The notes below the pieces were generated by a model that saw nothing but the letters and a program-made list of their open reading frames with translations, was not told the DNA's origin and searched no databases. From NCBI GenBank assembly GCA_964447175.1, contig CAYURP010000001.1, forward strand, positions 62,001 to 126,000: 64,000 bases of DNA, read 5' to 3'. The position numbers and the translations under genes were made by a program. Below are positions 60,054 through 64,000 of this stretch, piece after piece (the first letter of the stretch is position 1; every line of letters begins with the position of its first letter). The stretch comes from CAYURP01 sp964447175. GTDB lineage: Bacteria; Zixibacteria; MSB-5A5; SM23-73-2.

Positions 60054-60089
60054 TTTTACATCCCATTGAAGCTTTGAGGTATGAATAAA
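60054..60089 (+). pseudogene. Orphan 3' end of a macB-like permease
   Basis: 36 bases match 56185-56220 (the last codons of the lone MacB permease, LHPIEALRYE plus stop) with three differences. All three are third-position synonymous changes (GAG/GAA, TAC/TAT, GAG/GAA). It is therefore the tail of a diverged paralogue that was once selected as a gene, cut off by a palindromic repeat. Confidence 0.75.
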
Positions 60090-60271
60090 AGCCCACAATA
60101 ATTTTATTCCTTGTTGGAATTAGATTTTCAATTTTGTAGTTGCCCAATTTATTGGGCTTTTTTAACCGATGAATCGGCAAACTACAAATTCAGTTGATGA
60201 ATCGAGAAACTACAAATCTGTTTCATCTGTTGGAAATCATCATAAGATTGGATTTATCCCCCCCGACCCCT

Positions 60272-60289
60272 GGAAGACTAAAGTCTTCC
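60272..60289. repeat. Palindrome family A, copy 4
   Basis: GGAAGACTAAAGTCTTCC, preceded by CCCCT and followed by GCTACATA. Confidence 0.85.
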
Positions 60290-60316
60290 GCTACATAATA
60301 AAACAATCTCCTTTCG

Positions 60317-60381
60317 TGCTGTTGGGTCCCCAGACCCAACAGATGATTAGACTTTTCCCACCAGGTCAGGGGACCTGGCGG
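60317..60381. repeat. Double hairpin family B, copy 1
   Basis: First stem TTGGGTCCCCAGACCCAA, second stem CCAGGTCAGGGGACCTGG, about 20 bases apart. Confidence 0.85.
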
Positions 60382-60456
60382 CACTGGTATAACCAGGTGA
60401 ACCTGAAGTCGAAGATCCCGCCCCAGGCGGGGGTTCACACTCCAATAGCAAAAGCC

Positions 60457-60479
60457 CACCTTGAGGCAAGGTGGGCTAC
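60457..60479. repeat. Repeat C, copy 2
   Basis: ACCTTGAGGCAAGGT hairpin followed by GGGCTACC. Confidence 0.75.
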
Positions 60480-60494
60480 CCAGTCCCGATCCCT

Positions 60495-60512
60495 GGAAAA
60501 CTGAAGTTTTCC
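60495..60512. repeat. Palindrome family A, copy 5
   Basis: GGAAAACTGAAGTTTTCC, preceded by CCCT and followed by ACTACATA. Confidence 0.85.
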
Positions 60513-60549
60513 ACTACATAATGAATACATTATAATAGCCCAGCTTAAA

Positions 60550-61824
60550 TTACCTAATGACCCAGATGCGGACCCTGACCCAATCGACGACAGTATCATT
60601 GCTTTGCCGGGTCACTCTGATTATGGAATTGTCCAGATCGTACCAGTAAGCTCCCCTATACGTGGTGCTATTTTGGAAGCCTCCGAAGCCTTCTTGATGG
60701 GGCCCCGTAACGCCCCCGCTGTTGTCATAGAACACAAGGTCAACAACATAATCATTATAGCTGCCTCCAAGATTGTGGGTGAACGTTTTGGTCTCGCCTT
60801 GACTGATCGACACCCACCCGCTGTTATAGTCGGGCTGGGGGAAACCGAAGTAGTTCTTGACTTCATTGTCGGATACGTCGATATTGCCTTCCACATCCAG
60901 CTTTTCACTGGGACTTGTAGTTCCGATGCCTACATTGCCTGCGCTTTCAATAAACATCTTTGTTGTAGCATTTGTTTGAAAATGTAAATCTGCCCAGCCA
61001 CCTCCTCCGGCATGAGCATTAATTTTAAAACCATCTCCGCCACCATCATGCTTTAACTCCCCATAAACGGTTGAATAAGTAGGGTCTTCTCCGACTCGGA
61101 TATGGTTTGCCACGTGAAGATCATCATTCGGGGTGGTGGTTCCGATGCCCACGTTGGCGTTTCTGAGTACAATCTTATTACCGGGATCATCAATTTCCAA
61201 GTAAACTTGATTTCCTATGCCGTCAGGGTCACCAAGCCTAACATTATAACCGTTTGTTACAATAGAAGGCTCAGCAAGATTTGGATATACTCCAAAGTCT
61301 CCACCTCCAACTGTTAGCTTTTCACCGGGGCTTGCCGTCCCGACGCCTACCTTGTCCGTGTTGGCCTCTAATCTAACCACTGACCCATCATCTACCCATC
61401 CCCCACCACTGCCAACGACGGATCCAGCTACGGCTGCACTGTCTGCCACCAGCGCCCGATAAGCATAGGGCATGCTGGTTAACCTGATTCTGGGAGAAAT
61501 CTCCGCATCTGTGCCCACGGTTATTCCGAAATACCTAACGGTGTCGTCGAAAAGGGAAGCGGGTATGGGATTTGTTCCTCCCAGTATTACGTTAAACAAT
61601 CCGTCGGTCACCGTTACCCCGGAATGATACTCATACCACAAAGAATCATTCCCTGATTCAGAACCATAGATTTTGAAGTTCAAATCATACGAGCCGTTCA
61701 ACGGATCCCCAGTATCACTGGTCAACATTCCCTGATAGTTGATCATATGAGGAATCTCAGCCCAGCAGGGATTGGCTACCAGACTGAGAAGAGCTATGAT
61801 GGTTAATATAAAAAGCGCACGCAT
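60550..61824 (-). CDS. Secreted fibre-like protein (NYQGML N-domain)
   Basis: A 424-residue exported protein (signal about 1-22, ending CWA). Residues 24-125 are a conserved module beginning IPHMINYQGMLTSDTGDPL, with YDLNFKIYGSESG and SPRIRLTSMPYAYRALVADS. Then come repeated VGIGTTxPxExLxVxG segments (three clear copies), as in phage tail-fibre and bacterial collagen-like or endosialidase-associated proteins. The last 90 residues are a separate beta-rich domain with many aromatics. The ATG at 61824 follows GGAGGT. It is a paralogue of the next gene. A role as a surface or secreted fibre is inferred. Confidence 0.82.
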   Translation of the reverse strand: MRALFILTIIALLSLVANPCWAEIPHMINYQGMLTSDTGDPLNGSYDLNFKIYGSESGNDSLWYEYHSGVTVTDGLFNVILGGTNPIPASLFDDTVRYFGITVGTDAEISPRIRLTSMPYAYRALVADSAAVAGSVVGSGGGWVDDGSVVRLEANTDKVGVGTASPGEKLTVGGGDFGVYPNLAEPSIVTNGYNVRLGDPDGIGNQVYLEIDDPGNKIVLRNANVGIGTTTPNDDLHVANHIRVGEDPTYSTVYGELKHDGGGDGFKINAHAGGGGWADLHFQTNATTKMFIESAGNVGIGTTSPSEKLDVEGNIDVSDNEVKNYFGFPQPDYNSGWVSISQGETKTFTHNLGGSYNDYVVDLVFYDNSGGVTGPHQEGFGGFQNSTTYRGAYWYDLDNSIIRVTRQSNDTVVDWVRVRIWVIR

Positions 61825-61864
61825 CACATACCTCCGATTGGTTTGAGGGTTAACGTTTTTAAAT

Positions 61865-61893
61865 AATTAAATGGAAAATTCTTTCTATGGCAA
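61865..61893 (-). promoter_or_regulatory. Promoter of the first fibre gene
   Basis: On the minus strand TTGCCA (61888-61893), 17 bases, TTAATT (61865-61870). The leader carries a GTTAACG-type box also found before the second fibre gene. Confidence 0.45.
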
Positions 61894-62052
61894 GAAAAAA
61901 GTAGCAGTGGAGCTCTGCCTCCGCCTGGTAATTGCTTCTGTAGTTACTCAATTTATTGGGATTTGTTAGCTCGATGAATCGACAATTGCAGAATAATCTG
62001 TTTCATCTGTTGGGAAGCAACATAGAGTTGAGTTCACCCCACTTCTTCCCCT

Positions 62053-62070
62053 GGAAGACTGAAGTCTTCC
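62053..62070. repeat. Palindrome family A, copy 6
   Basis: GGAAGACTGAAGTCTTCC, preceded by CCCCT and followed by ACTACAT. Confidence 0.85.
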
Positions 62071-62102
62071 ACTACATTTTAAAAATCCCCTGGAAACCTT
62101 TC

Positions 62103-62166
62103 GTGCTGTCGGGTCCCCAGACCCGACACATAATTGGGCTCTTCCCGCCAGGTCAGGGGCCTGGCG
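62103..62166. repeat. Double hairpin family B, copy 2
   Basis: First stem TCGGGTCCCCAGACCCGA, second stem CCAGGTCAGGGGCCTGG. Confidence 0.85.
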
Positions 62167-62222
62167 AGCACAAGAGATAAGATCACATGATCTTCCGACT
62201 TTCGTTTCAAATATGACCTTGT

Positions 62223-63746
62223 CTACCTATCCTTAATCTCTTTCTCGCTTTGCTGTCCCAGCTGCTTTGCTATCTCCTCTCTTATTTCCGTAAGCTTTGT
62301 TTCAAATTCAGCACGCACAGCTTCAGTTTCAGCTTTCACCCGCTCAGCGATCGCCACTTCGATTTGAGCCTGGGTAGGATCGAGGTGACCCTCATTTAGT
62401 GAAGAACTGGCAAAAATAACGCCATACGAAGTTGGGAAGAAAAGTATGGTAAGATTAGCGTCAAATATGCAGCTGAAGGATCCGGCGTCCTTTTGGCCAA
62501 GGAAATAGAAGTTGTTGATCCCAGCCTCTACCTCAAAAAACCCGTGAACCGTGACAATATCACGATAAGTCATATTGCCCCAGGTGCTTTGAATTACCAT
62601 CCAGTTGTTTTGGTCAGCTGGAAACACGCCCGCTTCATCGGAAACGCCAAATTGTAGTATTTCATTCGTACCAGAGCTGTGCGACACATATATATTCCCG
62701 GTGCCGATTACAAATGCATATCCACTAGTGGGGAAAACCATCATACGACCCAGAATGGTTTTGACTGTGCCGTCCAACTCCACGGAACTCGTGGTTCGTT
62801 GATTGTTCCCAATTCCAGCTTCATTCTTGATCTCTGCGTTAGAAATTGAGCTAGTGGGAAGCATTACTGACGAATCATCACTTGAATACATGTCAAAGAT
62901 TACAGAACGGTCACTACCAGTTATGGAGACCATCGGTTCTTGCGTATTATTCCAGTTGCCGTCGACCATAAATCCATATTGCCCTGCTGAGTCACGCATA
63001 ACCTCAAAAAATCCGCCGCCACCGGAGCTATAGTCACTATGAATGATATGGGAGATATTCCCTGTTCGATCGTTAAAGCGAAGGTCCATACCACCTCCAG
63101 GCAACTCTGCAGCATACATAATCTCCGAGGGCGACTCGTCCCCATAAAATAGGAACTTACCGTCTTCTGATGTTGAGCCTAAACGAAGTTGACTGCCAAT
63201 AAGAGAATCTGAAGCGTGAATATCACCTGCAACATCAAGCTTAGTCGATGGAGTGGATGTGCCTATTCCGACATAATCAGTCCCAGTCTCCAATCTGACC
63301 ACTGTTCCATCATCTACCCATCCTCCAACCCCGCCAGTTCCTAATCCAGCTACGGCAGCGCTATCTGCCACCAGCGCCCGGTAAGCATAGGGTATGCTGG
63401 TTAACCTTATTCTGGGTGAGAGTTCTGGATCAGATTCAACTGTGATCCCCAGATACCTCAGAGTGTCGTTGAACACAGATGAAGGTATGGGAGTTGTGCT
63501 TCCCAATATCACATTGAATAACCCGTTTTCAACTGATATCCCGGTCTGGGCTTCAGTCCACAAAGCTGATCCACCAGAGGATTGACTGTAGATTTTGAAG
63601 GTTAAGTTATAGTCCCCATTCAAAGGATTCCCTCCGGTATCTGTGAGCATTCCCTGGTAATTCATCAGGAAGGGAATCCCAGCCCAGCACACGGCAGCAG
63701 CCAGCATAAATGCCCCAATGACCGCTCCCACAAGAAGCTTTTTCAT
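62223..63746 (-). CDS. Secreted fibre-like protein, paralogue, with C-terminal coiled coil
   Basis: A 507-residue exported protein (signal about 1-22, ending CWA). The N-terminal module copies that of the neighbouring gene (IPFLMNYQGMLTDTGGNPL, SPRIRLTSIPYAYRALVADS, VGGWVDDGTVVRLE), followed by YVGIGTSTPSTKLDVAGDI. The middle domain (about 190-450) is beta-rich and unlike the paralogue. The last 60 residues are a charged coiled coil (RVKAETEAVRAEFETKLTEI), which suits trimerisation or attachment. The two genes share a module but differ in the effector part, as in variable surface fibres. Confidence 0.82.
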   Translation of the reverse strand: MKKLLVGAVIGAFMLAAAVCWAGIPFLMNYQGMLTDTGGNPLNGDYNLTFKIYSQSSGGSALWTEAQTGISVENGLFNVILGSTTPIPSSVFNDTLRYLGITVESDPELSPRIRLTSIPYAYRALVADSAAVAGLGTGGVGGWVDDGTVVRLETGTDYVGIGTSTPSTKLDVAGDIHASDSLIGSQLRLGSTSEDGKFLFYGDESPSEIMYAAELPGGGMDLRFNDRTGNISHIIHSDYSSGGGGFFEVMRDSAGQYGFMVDGNWNNTQEPMVSITGSDRSVIFDMYSSDDSSVMLPTSSISNAEIKNEAGIGNNQRTTSSVELDGTVKTILGRMMVFPTSGYAFVIGTGNIYVSHSSGTNEILQFGVSDEAGVFPADQNNWMVIQSTWGNMTYRDIVTVHGFFEVEAGINNFYFLGQKDAGSFSCIFDANLTILFFPTSYGVIFASSSLNEGHLDPTQAQIEVAIAERVKAETEAVRAEFETKLTEIREEIAKQLGQQSEKEIKDR

Positions 63747-63784
63747 TACGGGACTCCTTTCGGTTTAAGGATTAACGTTTAAGG

Positions 63785-63813
63785 TAAATATCTGATATTT
63801 GTCCTTTTTGTCA
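63785..63813 (-). promoter_or_regulatory. Promoter of the second fibre gene
   Basis: On the minus strand a perfect TTGACA (63808-63813) lies 17 bases before ATATTT (63785-63790), or 16 bases before GATATT. The start codon is about 40 bases on. Confidence 0.5.
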
Positions 63814-63869
63814 AGTAGTTTTTATGGTTACAGATGCCTACATGTTAAGAGAGGATACGATTTTATCCC

Positions 63870-63914
63870 TGCCAGCACGAATAGAATTCGTGCCTACAAT
63901 TGCTCATCAGATTT
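63870..63914. repeat. Repeat E, copy 2
   Basis: TGCCAGCACGAATAGAATTC, GTGCCTACAATT and CTCATCAGATTT; see 59849-59893. Confidence 0.75.
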
Positions 63915-63919
63915 TTCGT

Positions 63920-63981
63920 GGTGTTGGGTCCCCAGACCCGACAGATAATTGGGCTTTCCCGTCAGGTCAGGGGACCTGGCG
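63920..63981. repeat. Double hairpin family B, copy 3
   Basis: First stem TTGGGTCCCCAGACCCGA (one G-T pair), second stem CAGGTCAGGGGACCTG. The window ends in this repeat region. Confidence 0.85.
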
Positions 63982-64000
63982 GCACCAATACGGTCTCCTC

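Larger units (their letters stand above)
60137..60384. repeat. Long composite direct repeat, left copy
   Basis: Starts TAGTTGCCCAATTTATTGGG, contains GATGAATCG boxes, TCTGTTTCATCTGTTGG, a family A palindrome and the family B double hairpin. The right copy is at 61941-62166. This copy has an internal duplication of the GATGAATCG/ACTACAAAT box. Confidence 0.8.
59709..60549. other. Gene-free repeat cluster
   Basis: About 840 bases of intergenic sequence built from repeats: one copy of repeat E (59849-59893), three GGA palindromes of family A, a macB 3' remnant (60054-60089), a composite direct repeat (60137-60384), and repeat C (60457-60479). No credible gene; the 102-, 111- and 78-codon frames here merely cross the repeats. 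Confidence 0.8.
61941..62166. repeat. Long composite direct repeat, right copy
   Basis: Direct copy of 60137-60384. The pair flanks the first fibre gene. Confidence 0.8.
61828..62222. other. Intergenic region between the two fibre genes
   Basis: 395 bases. It holds the promoter of the left gene and the right copy of the long composite repeat (61941-62166), with a family A palindrome at 62053-62070 and a family B hairpin pair at 62103-62166. No gene. Confidence 0.75.

Noticed and set aside
60169..60504. 111-codon frame in the repeat cluster
   Set aside because: It reads straight through palindromes A and B; a similar frame exists at 61956-62180 only because the repeat is duplicated.

Overview
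The window reads as chromosome of a Gram-negative, anaerobic or facultative bacterium of the FCB group (Zixibacteria, KSB1 or Latescibacteria-like); this placement is inference. The signs are a C-terminal FlgD/type IX-like sorting domain (NYPNPFNP motif), secreted proteins opening with an N[YF]QGML-type domain, abundant lipoproteins with loose lipoboxes, RND/MacB-type efflux with TolC, and ferredoxin-dependent 2-oxoacid metabolism. GC looks moderate (roughly mid-40s by eye), with an AT-richer stretch at about 37.1-40.8 kb. No rRNA and no CRISPR array was seen. One complete tRNA (Ser, GGA anticodon) is present.

Layout. 0-8 kb: the 5' part of pyruvate phosphate dikinase, an orphan 24-codon peptide gene with its own promoter and terminator, and a minus-strand signalling pair (GAF-PAS histidine kinase followed by a huge Ser/Thr kinase-AAA-TPR protein), then a Nudix hydrolase. 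7.8-13 kb: a VIT/CCC1-like membrane protein, an octaheme HAO-family cytochrome c, a thioredoxin-type arsenate reductase, and the korAB 2-oxoacid:ferredoxin oxidoreductase. 13.2-17 kb: a copper-resistance operon (CsoR operator and repressor, SHOCT protein, Met-rich periplasmic protein, DUF302, CopB-type ATPase with a YHS tail). This cassette lies between intact korB and a broken second korB 3' end. 17.5-18.7 kb: a small scrapyard with a restriction-modification remnant and a DUF559 nuclease-like gene bracketed by pairs of hairpin repeats. 18.9-20.3 kb: a PilZ-PilT fusion.

20.5-35.4 kb is a core block: a glycosyltransferase/flippase/YfhO envelope operon running into accA, then a PtsN-like IIA protein, then the rod-shape operon mreC-mreD-mrdA-rodA, lgt and a ComF-like protein. 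35.65-41.48 kb is an integrated island at tRNA-Ser: a perfect 24-bp repeat of the tRNA 3' end bounds a GH17-like glycosidase lipoprotein, a PKD lipoprotein, a putative outer-membrane protein, a coiled-coil membrane protein and a decayed tyrosine recombinase. 41.6-46.1 kb carries a DUF4097 lipoprotein, a P5C dehydrogenase and an M19 dipeptidase.

46.3-56.2 kb is an efflux supercluster: TolC, MacA-like, MacB (ATPase plus permease), DUF5659, a secreted protein with three 64-residue repeats, a Gly/Pro-rich lipoprotein, another lipoprotein, a second MacA-like protein, and a second MacB permease without ATPase. 56.5-59.3 kb is a TrlF-type PHP-ABC ATPase, a candidate defence gene. From 59.7 kb to the end, hairpin repeats with compensating base changes surround two paralogous secreted fibre-like proteins. 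A recurring theme is that accessory inserts are followed by short, diverged copies of the 3' end of a neighbouring gene (korB, the PKD gene, macB, tRNA-Ser).
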